From [Eubacterium] saphenum (GTDB lineage Bacteria; Bacillota; Clostridia; Lachnospirales; Anaerotignaceae), in NCBI GenBank assembly GCA_004557645.1, contig SFGI01000006.1, forward strand, positions 1 through 60,421: a stretch of 60,421 nt of DNA, written 5' to 3'. The position numbers and the translations under genes are program-made. The notes beneath the pieces were generated by a model. The model had not been told where the DNA came from. It worked only from the letters and a program-made list of their open reading frames with translations, and did not search any database. Positions within the stretch are counted from its first letter, which is position 1. Every line of letters begins with the position of its first letter. This document shows, piece after piece, positions 8,004 to 16,266 of this stretch.

Positions 8004-8648
8004 TTATAGCAATGTGACTTCCCTGCCGTTGATCTCCACGATCTCCTCTTCCTTCATTTTTTTGATCTCCCGCATCATGGCGCTGCGGTCGATGCAGAGG
8101 TAATTTGCCAGCTTCAAAAGGGACATGGGCAGCTGGAAGGTCAGTTCGCCCTGTTTGGTGCTTTGGATACGGAAATAGCACATGAGCTTGCCCCGGATGG
8201 AACGGTGGCTGAGGATATCCACCTTTTCTGTCAGGTGTACCACCTTTTCCGCCATCAGGTGCATCAGGTTTTCCACCACCTGGGTATGGTGCTGGCAGGC
8301 CTTGGCGCAGCGTTTGGTGATGTGCTGCTTTCCGATAAAGAGGACAGTGCAGTCCTTTTCGCAGATAACGATGAATTCATCTTCCCGGTTGGCAAAGGCA
8401 AAGGATGCCCCGAAAACGCCGGTATGTTCCAGATATTCCAGCATATCCAAGGAACCATCGATGCTGATGCGGTTGACAGAAATGGTGCCCTCCAGCAGCA
8501 GGCCGATGAAATCCCCCTCAGCATCATAGGTAGTGATGATATCCTTTTCCTTGTAGGTTTTTTTCCGCATATCAAAGCAGGTTATCATCTGTTCGATGCT
8601 TTCGGCAGAAACATTTTCAAACAAAGGGTTTTTTGATAAGTTTTCCAT
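8004..8648 (-). CDS. Crp/Fnr family transcriptional regulator
   Basis: A 214-residue regulator with an N-terminal cyclic-nucleotide-binding-like beta-barrel (about residues 10-115, including FIGLLLEGTISVNRIS and GVFGASFAF) and a C-terminal winged helix (about 140-214, including LANYLCIDRSAMMREIKKM as recognition helix). The FNR-type N-terminal Cys cluster is absent, though single Cys residues occur (MITCFDM, ICEKDC, KRCAKAC). ATG 8648 is chosen because AAAGGAG sits just upstream; the longer frame would start inside a palindrome. The gene faces away from desulfoferrodoxin, so it may regulate oxygen-defence genes. That target is inference. Confidence 0.9.
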   Translation of the reverse strand: MENLSKNPLFENVSAESIEQMITCFDMRKKTYKEKDIITTYDAEGDFIGLLLEGTISVNRISIDGSLDMLEYLEHTGVFGASFAFANREDEFIVICEKDCTVLFIGKQHITKRCAKACQHHTQVVENLMHLMAEKVVHLTEKVDILSHRSIRGKLMCYFRIQSTKQGELTFQLPMSLLKLANYLCIDRSAMMREIKKMKEEEIVEINGREVTLL

Positions 8649-8662
8649 AAAAACTCCTTTCT

Positions 8663-8676
8663 GTTGCAATTGCAAC
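8663..8676. promoter_or_regulatory. Perfect palindrome at the crp/fnr-like start, probable operator
   Basis: GTTGCAATTGCAAC is a perfect 14-bp palindrome lying 14 bases upstream of the regulator's start codon. A symmetric site of this size suits a dimeric Crp/Fnr protein, so autoregulation is the simplest reading. Confidence 0.6.
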
Positions 8677-8825
8677 ATAAATTTTCCTGAACCTATGATA
8701 TCATAAAGTCAAACAAAAGAAAAGTCAAAAAAATATAAAGTATAAACAAGGAATTTATAGATAAAAATAGAATGAGTATTTTAAAAAGAGGATTTTATGA
8801 GAGAGAAGATAAGGAGGAATGAATC

Positions 8826-9209
8826 ATGAAGGTACCTAGATTTTTTAAATGTAACCACTGCAAAAACATCATTGTTATGGTAGAAGATAAGGGCGTTCCT
8901 GTAATGTGCTGCGGCGAAAAGATGCAGGAAATGAAAGCAAATACATCCGACGGCGCATCTGAAAAGCACGTACCTGTGGTACAGGTGGAAGGCAGCAAAG
9001 TGAAAGTCAGCGTTGGCGAAGTGGCTCACCCTATGCTGGAAGAACACCACATCGCATGGGTCTATCTCCACACAAATCAGGGCGGTCAGCTGAAATATCT
9101 TGATCACACAGGCGCACCCGAAGCTGTCTTTGCACTGGCAGAGGGCGAAGAAGTCATTGCAGCTTATGAATACTGCAACCTGCATGGTCTGTGGAAAAAA
9201 GAAATCTAA
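8826..9209 (+). CDS. dfx: Desulfoferrodoxin (superoxide reductase)
   Basis: This 127-residue cytoplasmic enzyme reduces superoxide to hydrogen peroxide without making oxygen, as is typical of anaerobes. The N-terminal desulforedoxin domain has the FeS4 ligands CNHC (residues 9-12) and CC (residues 28-29). The catalytic domain carries the His ligands in EKHVPV and EEHHIAWVYLH, and the Cys and last His in YCNLHGLW. AAGGAGG precedes the ATG with good spacing. It is followed by its own terminator and lies next to a flavo-diiron protein and other redox genes. Confidence 0.96.
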   Translation: MKVPRFFKCNHCKNIIVMVEDKGVPVMCCGEKMQEMKANTSDGASEKHVPVVQVEGSKVKVSVGEVAHPMLEEHHIAWVYLHTNQGGQLKYLDHTGAPEAVFALAEGEEVIAAYEYCNLHGLWKKEI

Positions 9210-9241
9210 ATAAGAAATGACAAGGAAAAAGATATCCTGTG

Positions 9242-9275
9242 AAGGGTGTGGCGAAAATGCCACATCCTTTTTTGT
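9242..9275 (+). terminator. Terminator of desulfoferrodoxin
   Basis: AAGGGTGTGGC-gaaaat-GCCACATCCTTTTTT: stem of about 10 bp with one mismatch and a T6 run. Confidence 0.85.
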
Positions 9276-9280
9276 GATAT

Positions 9281-9316
9281 AAAAAAACAGAGCCTCTAAA
9301 CGAGAGAGGCTCTGCT
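9281..9316 (-). terminator. Terminator of the flavo-diiron gene
   Basis: CAGAGCCTCT/AGAGGCTCTG is a perfect 10-bp stem followed on the minus strand by seven T residues. Confidence 0.85.
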
Positions 9317-9330
9317 GAGATACAAAGGGA

Positions 9331-11121
9331 TTATTCGATTCTTTCAAAATCGGCAACGCCATGCTTACACAGAGGGCAGATGAAATCATCAGGCAGGTCT
9401 TCGCTTTCGTGGACATATCCACAGATTTTACATACCCAACCTTTTTTGCCATCTGTATCCGGTCTGGGCTTCACGTTTTTCTGATAATATGTGTAGGTCA
9501 TAGTATCCAGATCGGAAAGCACACGAGACTCGGTCACGGAGCAGATGAAGATACCGTGGCTGCCCAGATCAATGTACTGTTCTACCTTCAGGGAGAAGAA
9601 AGCATTGATATAGCGATGCAGGAAAGCCAGCCCGTTATCGGAACGCAGAGGAGGCATTTTTGCAAACTTATCTACCTCAGCACCGGTCTGGAAACCGAAG
9701 TTTTCAAAAACGGAGAAGGGGGCATCTACAGACAGACAGTTGACGTTCATAATGCGGGTTTTTTTAATGACATCATGGGAGTAATTCTTTTTATTGATGC
9801 CGACAGCGATACGATTGGGATTATCGGTCAGCTGTGTAACTGCGTTTACGATACAGCCGTTATCACGGTTGCCGTCATGGGATGTAACCACATACAGACC
9901 ATAGCCGATTTTAAACAGAGCCGCCAAATCGCTCTTATTGGCAGTTTCTTCCTGCTGTGCCAGATAGTCGAAGCACAGTTCATCGGAGAGCTTTTCAATT
10001 TGTTCTCTGCTTTCATCACTTAAAGCGGAAAGGAGGCTAACGGTTGTGTCTGTAAAGATGAGATCTTTGCTCTTGGAGAGCATTTCCTTCATCACCTTTG
10101 CAGCCAAAGGTGCCCAGCTGCCGTTTTCCATGAAAGCAACGGTACGTTTCTGGAAGTTACGTTCTGTCAAGCCATGGATGAAATGTTCCATGAAGGGGAA
10201 GATGCCGGCGTTATAGGTGGTAGTTGCCAGAACCAGCTTATTATAGCGGAAAGCATTTTCCACTGCCTTTGCCATATCTTCACGGGCAAGGTCGCAGGTG
10301 ATTACATTGGGGCAGCCTTTCTGGGTGAGCTTTTCTGCCAGCAGTTCCACAGCAGCCTTTGTATGTCCGTAAACGGAGGTGTAAGCAATGAAAACACCTT
10401 CGCTTTCTGCTTCATAAGAGGCCCAGGACTGATACAGGTCGATATAGTGTCCCAGGTTTTCATTCAAAATAGGGCCGTGCAGAGGGCAGATGGTAGCAAT
10501 GTCCAATAAAGTAGCCTTTTTCAGAACCTTCTGTACCTGCATGCCGTATTTGCCGACAATGCCGAAATAATAGCGGCGTGCTTCATCGTCCCATTCTTCT
10601 TCCGCATCCAGAGCGCCAAATTTACCAAATGCATCTGCGGAGAAGAGAACCTTGTCTGTGCTGTCATAGGTCATCAGAACCTCGGGCCAGTGCACCATGG
10701 GGGCGCATACAAAGGTTAGCTCATGGACACCCAGAGATAAGGTATCCCCATCCCCAACAACAACCTGACGTTCGGAAAAATCAGTGCCGAAAAATTGCTG
10801 CATCATCATAAAAGCCTTGGCAGAAGCTACGATTTTTGCATCGGGATATTTTTCTGCAAAGGTAACGATATTTGCGGAGTGGTCAGGCTCCATATGCTGT
10901 ACGATCAGATAATCAGGCTTGCGTTCGCCCAAAACAGCCAGCATATTATTCAGCCAGGTTTTCCCAAAGCGGGCGTCTACCGTGTCCATAACGGCAATTT
11001 TTTTGTCCAGAATGACATAGGAATTATAGGCCATTCCGTTTTCAACCACATACTGACTTTCAAATAAATCAATTTTATGGTCGTTTACGCCAATATAGCG
11101 AATATCTTTTGAAATTTCCAC
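9331..11121 (-). CDS. Flavo-diiron protein with flavin reductase and rubredoxin domains
   Basis: A 596-residue cytoplasmic enzyme that reduces oxygen to water, or nitric oxide. Domains in order are: a metallo-beta-lactamase-like diiron domain (1-250) with ligand motifs HMEPDH, MVHWPE, SADAFG and CPLHGP; a flavodoxin domain (about 255-395) beginning IAYTSVYGHT at its FMN loop; a flavin-reductase-like domain (about 400-545, YGLYVVTSHDGNRDNGCIVN); and a C-terminal rubredoxin (about 547-592) with CKICGYVH and CPLCKHG. This fusion brings its own electron-transfer chain into one chain, unlike the common two-domain form. GGAGGAATC precedes the ATG. A consensus promoter lies about 115 bases upstream. 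Confidence 0.95.
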   Translation of the reverse strand: MEISKDIRYIGVNDHKIDLFESQYVVENGMAYNSYVILDKKIAVMDTVDARFGKTWLNNMLAVLGERKPDYLIVQHMEPDHSANIVTFAEKYPDAKIVASAKAFMMMQQFFGTDFSERQVVVGDGDTLSLGVHELTFVCAPMVHWPEVLMTYDSTDKVLFSADAFGKFGALDAEEEWDDEARRYYFGIVGKYGMQVQKVLKKATLLDIATICPLHGPILNENLGHYIDLYQSWASYEAESEGVFIAYTSVYGHTKAAVELLAEKLTQKGCPNVITCDLAREDMAKAVENAFRYNKLVLATTTYNAGIFPFMEHFIHGLTERNFQKRTVAFMENGSWAPLAAKVMKEMLSKSKDLIFTDTTVSLLSALSDESREQIEKLSDELCFDYLAQQEETANKSDLAALFKIGYGLYVVTSHDGNRDNGCIVNAVTQLTDNPNRIAVGINKKNYSHDVIKKTRIMNVNCLSVDAPFSVFENFGFQTGAEVDKFAKMPPLRSDNGLAFLHRYINAFFSLKVEQYIDLGSHGIFICSVTESRVLSDLDTMTYTYYQKNVKPRPDTDGKKGWVCKICGYVHESEDLPDDFICPLCKHGVADFERIE

Positions 11122-11201
11122 GAATGATTCCTCCTATCTGTTTTGTCTTTGCTTTTTGCAATTATAGATAATATAGAAGAGATTTTCATTAAACATTGGA
11201 T

Positions 11202-11240
11202 AAATCAAAACAAGATTTATAAAAATTTATCCATTTAAAA
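11202..11240. repeat. Inverted repeat in the flavo-diiron leader
   Basis: TGGATAAAT and ATTTATCCA are 9-bp perfect arms about 20 bases apart, inside the transcribed leader of the flavo-diiron gene. It could be an operator or a leader hairpin. Confidence 0.5.
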
Positions 11241-11268
11241 GTATAGCAGTTCTTATTTTGAGTGTCAA
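11240..11268 (-). promoter_or_regulatory. Promoter of the flavo-diiron gene
   Basis: On the minus strand, -35 TTGACA (11268-11263), a 17-base spacer and -10 TATACT (11245-11240). Confidence 0.75.
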
Positions 11269-11331
11269 GAATTCTGCCGATTTGGCAGGGAAACACATTG
11301 AAATCCGATGGCAGTATTAGGAGAATAATAC

Positions 11332-11360
11332 TTGACTTTTTTTTTCGGGTTGTGTATCAT
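11332..11360 (+). promoter_or_regulatory. Promoter of the nitroreductase-rubredoxin operon
   Basis: TTGACT, 17 bases, TATCAT. A second possible promoter (TTGTAA 11408-11413, 17 bases, TATTAT 11431-11436) lies closer to the gene. Confidence 0.6.
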
Positions 11361-11477
11361 GGAAACAAAAGTGGAAGACTTTCTTTATGCAATATATAGA
11401 AGAATTTTTGTAAAGACTTTCAGAAGCTTATATTATAGTAGAATGTATTATTTTTATGCACACTTGAAGGGGGAACA

Positions 11478-12344
11478 ATGATGGACTACATTGCAATGAT
11501 TCAGAATAGAAAGTCAGTTCGGGCTTTCCGCACAAAAAAGGTACCTGCTTCTATTCAGAGTGAAATTAAGGCATATTACGAAAACTGCCCTAAGCTTTTG
11601 CCTGAAGTAAAAACAGAACTGCTGGTTCTGGATGAATCTGTACAGAAGACTTTGGAAGGTACTGCTGGTTATGAAAAGTTTATGATCGGTGCACCCAACT
11701 ATCTGGTGCTTTTATCCGAAGAAAACGAAAATGCCGAAATCAATGGTGGCTATATCATGGAAGATCTGATCCTGAAACTGACAGAGCTGGACATGAACAC
11801 ATGCTGGATCACATTTGCTGATGCAGCTGAAGTAAAAGAAGCTCTGAAGCTGGATACAGCTATGAAGGTTGTTGCAATTTGTGCATTCGGCTATGGCGAA
11901 AAGACATCTAAACTGCTGCGCCTGAATATCAAGAATATGTCTAACGTAGATATTACAGCAAAACGTGGCTACTATTCTCCTAAAAAAGGAATCTATGATA
12001 TGGTTTCCCTGCATACATGGGGCAATATCGATGGTCTGGATGAAATGATGGGCTTCTATGAAGATATGCTGTGGCAGTCCTTCTATTGCGCAACACTTTC
12101 TCCCAGCTACCTGAACCGTCAGCCTTATGGTTTCGTTCTGGAAAACAATCAGGTTACACTGGTAAGCGAACCCGATTCCTACACAGATAAAGTAAGCGCA
12201 GATCTGGGTATCGGTATCGTTATGAGACACTTCGATGCAGCTGCAGGTCAGTGTATGGGTCATGGCGCATGGGCTCTGACACAGGGTGAAACTGCACTGG
12301 AACTGCCCGAAGGCCATACAGCTGTTGCAGTATATAAACTGTAA
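11478..12344 (+). CDS. Nitroreductase family flavoprotein
   Basis: A 288-residue FMN-dependent oxidoreductase of the nitroreductase fold. The family's N-terminal signature is IQNRKSVRAFRTKKVP (FMN-phosphate contacts at Arg/Ser). The middle contains GGYIMEDLILKLTELDMNTCW, the usual dimer helix. The C-terminal half resembles the same fold repeated (PSYLNRQPYGFVLE as a second flavin-contact region), giving a double-length protein as in the putative nitroreductase TM1586 type. AAGGGGG lies 7 bases before the double ATG. It is followed after 50 bases by rubredoxin in the same operon, which may be its electron donor. The true substrate cannot be read from the sequence. Confidence 0.85.
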   Translation: MMDYIAMIQNRKSVRAFRTKKVPASIQSEIKAYYENCPKLLPEVKTELLVLDESVQKTLEGTAGYEKFMIGAPNYLVLLSEENENAEINGGYIMEDLILKLTELDMNTCWITFADAAEVKEALKLDTAMKVVAICAFGYGEKTSKLLRLNIKNMSNVDITAKRGYYSPKKGIYDMVSLHTWGNIDGLDEMMGFYEDMLWQSFYCATLSPSYLNRQPYGFVLENNQVTLVSEPDSYTDKVSADLGIGIVMRHFDAAAGQCMGHGAWALTQGETALELPEGHTAVAVYKL

Positions 12345-12394
12345 TCAGGTGTTGTAAGATAATCATACAAAAGAGAGAAAAGAGGTCGAAAGCT

Positions 12395-12547
12395 ATGGTA
12401 TATGTATGTCCTTGTGGTTATGAATACGATCCCGCTGTAGGCGATCCTGCCAACGGTATCGCTCCCGGCACAAAATGGGAAGATGTTCCTGCTGATTGGG
12501 TTTGCCCCGATTGCGGTCTGGGTAAAGACGCTTTTGATGCGAAATAA
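12395..12547 (+). CDS. Rubredoxin with CxC first knuckle
   Basis: A 50-residue FeS4 electron-transfer protein: YDPAVGDPANGIAPGTKWED and the second knuckle CPDCG are textbook rubredoxin. The first knuckle reads VCPCGYEYDP, so two Cys are separated by one residue rather than the usual two, while the following Gly-Tyr is kept. The rest is full length, so this looks like a one-residue deletion rather than decay. It lies 50 bases after the nitroreductase, with AGAGG upstream and a terminator behind it. Confidence 0.92.
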   Translation: MVYVCPCGYEYDPAVGDPANGIAPGTKWEDVPADWVCPDCGLGKDAFDAK

Positions 12548-12560
12548 GATTTAAAAATAG

Positions 12561-12598
12561 AAAGGACAGAGCTGTTTCCGTGGCTTTGTCCTTTTTCT
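12561..12598 (+). terminator. Terminator of the nitroreductase-rubredoxin operon
   Basis: AAAGGACAgAGC pairs with GGCTTTGTCCTTTTT across a short loop; a T-run follows. Confidence 0.75.
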
Positions 12599-12615
12599 TT
12601 TGGAAAAACGAAACA

Positions 12616-12656
12616 AAAAACCTCCCCTGTGAGAGCAGGGGAGGTTTGAGTTTTTT
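12616..12656. terminator. Bidirectional terminator
   Basis: AAACCTCCCCT-gtgagagc-AGGGGAGGTTT is a perfect 11-bp stem with A-run before and T-run after. It can end the NhaC gene on the minus strand as well as readthrough from the left. Confidence 0.85.
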
Positions 12657-12724
12657 CAGTAATCCACATCGAAGAACTGCTGGCCATCTTTGACGAAAGT
12701 CATACTGCTTTTTTTATGCGTTTC

Positions 12725-14134
12725 TTACTGTTCGATGATGTGTTTTCTTTCCGCAACGCTGCTTTCTGCCACGTCATATTCCCAGTTCCAAGGGTCTTTG
12801 CGGCAGATGCCGTCTGCATAGGGAAAGAAGATGGAAAGCAGACCGAAGATGGCCAAAATCCAGCAATACCACATATAAGGCACCACATCCACGGGGGTGA
12901 TGCTCAGTCCTGCGTTGGTCAGGGTAGCATTGGTCAGGGCGGCGGCGATTAAAAGCTGTGCGCCGTAGGGGATGATGCCCTGGAACACACAGGAGAAGAT
13001 ATCCAGCAGGGAAGCGGTGCGTCTGGGGTCAACCTTATATTCTCTGCTCATATCCTTGGCGATGTTGCCGCTGATGATGATGGCTACGGTGTTGTTGGCT
13101 GTGGCGCAGTCGGTGGCAGAGGCCAGTGCGGCAATGCCGATCTGGGCGGAACGCTGCCCTTTCATCATCTTGCCCAGCTTTTCAATGAGCCATACGATAC
13201 CGCCGTTATGGGCGATCATTTCAGAAAGACCGCCGCAGAACAGAGCCAGGAAGAATACTTCATTCATATTGGTGAAGCCTGTCCAGATATTCTGGGCGAA
13301 GGTGAAGATGGTCAGGTCTCCATAGAGCATACCGATGATGCCTGCGCAGAAAATACCAATGACCAGTACCAGAAATACGTTCATGCCTGCCAAAGCCAGA
13401 ACCAGTACGGCGATATAGGGGATGACCTTTACGATGCTGAAGGAAAGGTCGCCGATTTCGGTGATGGTATCGGGCTGTCCAACCACCAGCAGCACGATGA
13501 TGGTCAGGATGGCTGCCGGCAGGGCGATCAGGAAGTTGACACGGAATTTATCCCGCATTTCGCAGCCTTGGGTACGGGTAGCGGCGATGGTGGTGTCAGA
13601 GATCATGGACAGGTTATCGCCGAAGAGGGCGCCGCCCACACAGGCACCTACCACCAGGGGAAGGCTCAGCCCTACTTTTTCCCCAACGCCCACAGCAATG
13701 GGGATGATGGCGCTGACAGTACCCACAGAAGTCCCTGTGGCAGTGCCCATGAAGGCGGAAATGATGAAGATGCCTGCCACCAGGAACTGCACAGGAATGA
13801 TGCTCAGCCCCAGATTGACTGTGGCGTCTCTGCCGCCCATGGCTGCCGCAACAGAGGCAAAGGCCCCTGCCAGAATATAGATCATCAGCATGGTCAGCAC
13901 GTTTTCATTGGCTGCGCCTTTGGCAAAGATAGAAAATTTTTCGTTGATGCTTCCTTTCCCCATGAAAAATGCTGTCAGAACAGCCAAGAACATGGCTGTG
14001 ACGGAGGGGAACTGGTAAAATGCCATATCCTCACCCTTTGCCTGCAAGATCAGGCCTGCGCCAAGGTAGATGGCGATAAAGACGAGAAAAGGTAGCAGGG
14101 CAAGGCCGCTGCTTTTGGTTTTGTTGGTTTCCAT
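12725..14134 (-). CDS. NhaC-family Na+/H+ antiporter-like transporter
   Basis: A 469-residue inner-membrane transporter with about 11-12 hydrophobic segments. Family features include TATGTSVGTVSAIIPIAVG, the conserved GALFGDNLSMISDTTIAAT block and SATDCATANNTVAI. Members exchange Na+ for H+ or carry organic acids and amino acids with Na+. ATG 14134 is preferred over the upstream ATG at 14194 because AAGGAG lies 7 bases before it. No riboswitch or operator is seen upstream, so the substrate is open. It sits alone among redox genes. Confidence 0.9.
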   Translation of the reverse strand: METNKTKSSGLALLPFLVFIAIYLGAGLILQAKGEDMAFYQFPSVTAMFLAVLTAFFMGKGSINEKFSIFAKGAANENVLTMLMIYILAGAFASVAAAMGGRDATVNLGLSIIPVQFLVAGIFIISAFMGTATGTSVGTVSAIIPIAVGVGEKVGLSLPLVVGACVGGALFGDNLSMISDTTIAATRTQGCEMRDKFRVNFLIALPAAILTIIVLLVVGQPDTITEIGDLSFSIVKVIPYIAVLVLALAGMNVFLVLVIGIFCAGIIGMLYGDLTIFTFAQNIWTGFTNMNEVFFLALFCGGLSEMIAHNGGIVWLIEKLGKMMKGQRSAQIGIAALASATDCATANNTVAIIISGNIAKDMSREYKVDPRRTASLLDIFSCVFQGIIPYGAQLLIAAALTNATLTNAGLSITPVDVVPYMWYCWILAIFGLLSIFFPYADGICRKDPWNWEYDVAESSVAERKHIIEQ

Positions 14135-14290
14135 AACGATTCTCCTTGTTTTCATCAAATTTTTCTGTCGCATTTTGCGCGCTTCGTCCATCATAACACG
14201 TTATGGGGGTTTCGTAAATTGCAGCCGCTGGCTTTTTGGAGATACATTCCGATGGCCTGCTCGGTTTCCATCTGACGGCAAAAAGAAGCA

Positions 14291-14321
14291 AAAAAAATCC
14301 CCTGTAAAAACAGGGGATCTT
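14291..14321 (-). terminator. Terminator of rubrerythrin
   Basis: GATCCCCTGT-tttt-ACAGGGGATTTTTTT on the minus strand. Confidence 0.85.
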
Positions 14322-14333
14322 TGCAGTGCTGCA

Positions 14334-14882
14334 TTAGTAATTTTTTGCTACCAGCTGGAAATAAGCCTGGGGATGTTCGCAGACAGGGCACATACCGGGT
14401 GCCTGTTTGCCTACATGGATGTGACCGCAGTTGGAGCACTGCCATACCATGTCGCCGTCTCTGGAGAATACCAGACCGCCTTCCACATTTGCCAGCAGCT
14501 GACGATAGCGTTCTTCGTGTTCTTTTTCGATCTTGCCTACAGCATCAAACAGATAAGCGATGTGGTCGAAGCCTTCTTCTCTGGCTTCTTTTGCGAAGGT
14601 TGCGTACATATCTGTCCATTCGTAGTTTTCGCCGTTTGCTGCATCCAGCAGGTTTTCTGCTGTTGTGCCTACTTCGCCGCCGTGGAGCAGCTTGAACCAG
14701 ATCTTTGCGTGTTCTTTTTCATTCTGGGCTGTTTCCAGGAACAGAGCGGCGATCTGTTCAAAGCCTTCTTTTTTTGCTTTGCTTGCGTAGTAAGTATATT
14801 TATTTCTTGCTTCGGATTCACCAGCAAATGCTGTCATCAGGTTTTTTTCTGTTTTTGTGCCTTTGATTTCGTATGCCTTCAT
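14334..14882 (-). CDS. rbr: Rubrerythrin
   Basis: A 182-residue cytoplasmic peroxidase that reduces hydrogen peroxide. The N-terminal four-helix domain holds the diiron ligands in AGESEARNKY, QNEKEHAKIW, AREEGFDHIA and GKIEKEHEERY. The C-terminal rubredoxin-like domain has WQCSNCGHIH and MCPVCEHPQAYF. AAGGAGG lies 7 bases before the ATG. A PerR-like palindrome sits about 40 bases upstream, so peroxide induction is likely. Confidence 0.97.
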   Translation of the reverse strand: MKAYEIKGTKTEKNLMTAFAGESEARNKYTYYASKAKKEGFEQIAALFLETAQNEKEHAKIWFKLLHGGEVGTTAENLLDAANGENYEWTDMYATFAKEAREEGFDHIAYLFDAVGKIEKEHEERYRQLLANVEGGLVFSRDGDMVWQCSNCGHIHVGKQAPGMCPVCEHPQAYFQLVAKNY

Positions 14883-14922
14883 AATAAATCCTCCTTTACG
14901 ATTCTCTCTGCTATTTCTTTAA

Positions 14923-14936
14923 ATAATAATTATTAT
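14923..14936. promoter_or_regulatory. PerR-like operator upstream of rubrerythrin
   Basis: ATAATAATTATTAT is a perfect 14-bp AT palindrome, close to the TTATAATNATTATAA PerR box that controls rubrerythrin genes in clostridia. Binding by PerR is inferred. Confidence 0.6.
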
Positions 14937-15026
14937 CCTTTAGTATTTTTTCTTAATTATATCGGTGGATTTTTATTTTGTCAAGAAGATTTTGGAAATT
15001 TATTCTATTTTAATCTTTTTATCAGA

Positions 15027-15058
15027 AAAGCAGAGCCTTCTGAGAAAAGCTCTGCCGT
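15027..15058 (-). terminator. Terminator of the arginine operon
   Basis: GCAGAGC/GCTCTGC stem followed by TTTTC on the minus strand, directly after argF. Confidence 0.75.
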
Positions 15059-15080
15059 TCTGTATATCTCGTATTTTCAT

Positions 15081-15986
15081 TTAGCCCAGCAGCTTTACCA
15101 GAACTGCTTTCTGGGCATGGAGTCTGTTTTCTGCTTCGTCGAAGATCTCGTCTGCGTGTTCCTCGAATACTTCGTTGGTGATCTCCTGTTCCCGGTAAGC
15201 GGGCAGGCAGTGCAGCACCATAGCATCGGGTTTTGCCACAGCCATCAGGGCTTTGTTTACTTGATAGCCGGCGAAGGCTTTTTCTCTTTCCTTCTTTTCT
15301 TCTTCCTGACCCATGGAAGTCCAGCAGTCGGTGATGACAACGTCTGCGTCCTTTGCTGCTGTCATAGGGTCATCGGTGATGGAGAAGGCATCGGGGAACT
15401 GGGCGGCAAATTCCATGACCATAGGGTCGGGGCGATAGCCTTCGGGGGTGGCGATCTGCACCTTCATGCCGGTTTTCAAGCCGCCGACGATAAGGGAGTT
15501 TGCCATGTTGTTGCCATCGCCGATATAGCACATGGTCAGACCTTCCAGTTTGCCTTTGTGTTCCCGGATGGTCAAGAGGTCAGCCATGACCTGACAGGGA
15601 TGGCACAGGTCTGTCAGACCGTTGATGACGGGGATGGAGCCGTATTCTGCCAGCATTTCCACTTCCTTCTGTTCAAAGGTACGGATCATGATGCCATCCA
15701 GCATGCGGCTCATGACACGGGCGGTATCCTGGGTGGGTTCGCCGCGGCCGATCTGGGAGTCTTTTGCACTGATGAACAGGGCGTGACCGCCCAGTTGATA
15801 CATGCCTGTTTCAAAGGAGATACGGGTGCGGGTAGAGGATTTTTCGAAGATCATACCCAGTGTTTTGCCTTTCAGGAAATGGTGTTCCTTGCCTTCTTTT
15901 ACATACTGCTTCATGGTCGCTGCCAAGTCCAGCAGTTCATAGATTTCTTCAGTAGTGCAGTCCAATAATTTCAAAAAATGTTTCAT
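15081..15986 (-). CDS. argF: Ornithine carbamoyltransferase
   Basis: A 301-residue cytoplasmic enzyme joining carbamoyl phosphate to ornithine to make citrulline. It has the carbamoyl-phosphate motif STRTR, the HPCQVMADL loop, DCWTSMG (ornithine loop) and HCLPA. ATG 15986 begins MKHFLKLLD and is preceded by AGAGAGG. It is the last gene of the arginine operon, 280 bases after argD, and that gap is full of hairpin repeats; one hairpin ends just before the ribosome-binding site. It may therefore be less strongly expressed or separately controlled. Confidence 0.97.
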   Translation of the reverse strand: MKHFLKLLDCTTEEIYELLDLAATMKQYVKEGKEHHFLKGKTLGMIFEKSSTRTRISFETGMYQLGGHALFISAKDSQIGRGEPTQDTARVMSRMLDGIMIRTFEQKEVEMLAEYGSIPVINGLTDLCHPCQVMADLLTIREHKGKLEGLTMCYIGDGNNMANSLIVGGLKTGMKVQIATPEGYRPDPMVMEFAAQFPDAFSITDDPMTAAKDADVVITDCWTSMGQEEEKKEREKAFAGYQVNKALMAVAKPDAMVLHCLPAYREQEITNEVFEEHADEIFDEAENRLHAQKAVLVKLLG

Positions 15987-16003
15987 ATTTTGCCTCTCTT
16001 TCT

Positions 16004-16052
16004 GTGGGGCTTTGCCCCACACCCCACGAGGGGGTCACCCCCTCGACCCGAT
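16004..16052 (+). repeat. Palindromic repeat, family 2
   Basis: GTGGGGCTTTGCCCCAC, the link ACCCCAC, then GAGGGGGTCACCCCCTC and GACCCG. The same two-hairpin layout occurs at 29906-29955 and, inverted, at 18523-18573. Confidence 0.75.
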
Positions 16053-16176
16053 TTTTCCACAAAACTACGTTTTGTGGAAGAGGGGAATACAGTATTCGTT
16101 TTTTATAATTTATTTACATTGAAATCAAACGTAGTTTGATTTCGTATAAAGTTCTTTGCCTAGCTTTCTTTCAAGT

Positions 16177-16262
16177 GGTAGTCGGGAAGATGCCCGACCC
16201 GCCGAAGGCGGCTTTGCGAAGCAAAGTACTGAAAGAGCTAGCGGGTTCGGGCAGCGCCCGAA
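16177..16262 (-). repeat. Palindromic repeat, family 1, copy A
   Basis: On the minus strand: TTCGGGC-gct-GCCCGAA, link, TTCAGTA, CTTTGCTTCGCAAAG, CCGCCTTCGGCGG and TCGGGcatcttCCCGA. This matches copy B (18368-18455) with compensating stem changes. It lies in the argD-argF gap. Confidence 0.8.
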
Positions 16263-16266
16263 AGAA

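Noticed and set aside
12657..12704. A 15-codon frame on the minus strand after the NhaC gene
   Set aside because: Too short, no ribosome-binding site, and it lies between a stop codon and a terminator.
14070..15968. A 632-codon open frame on the plus strand
   Set aside because: Shadow of rubrerythrin and argF; Phe/Cys-rich and without family features.
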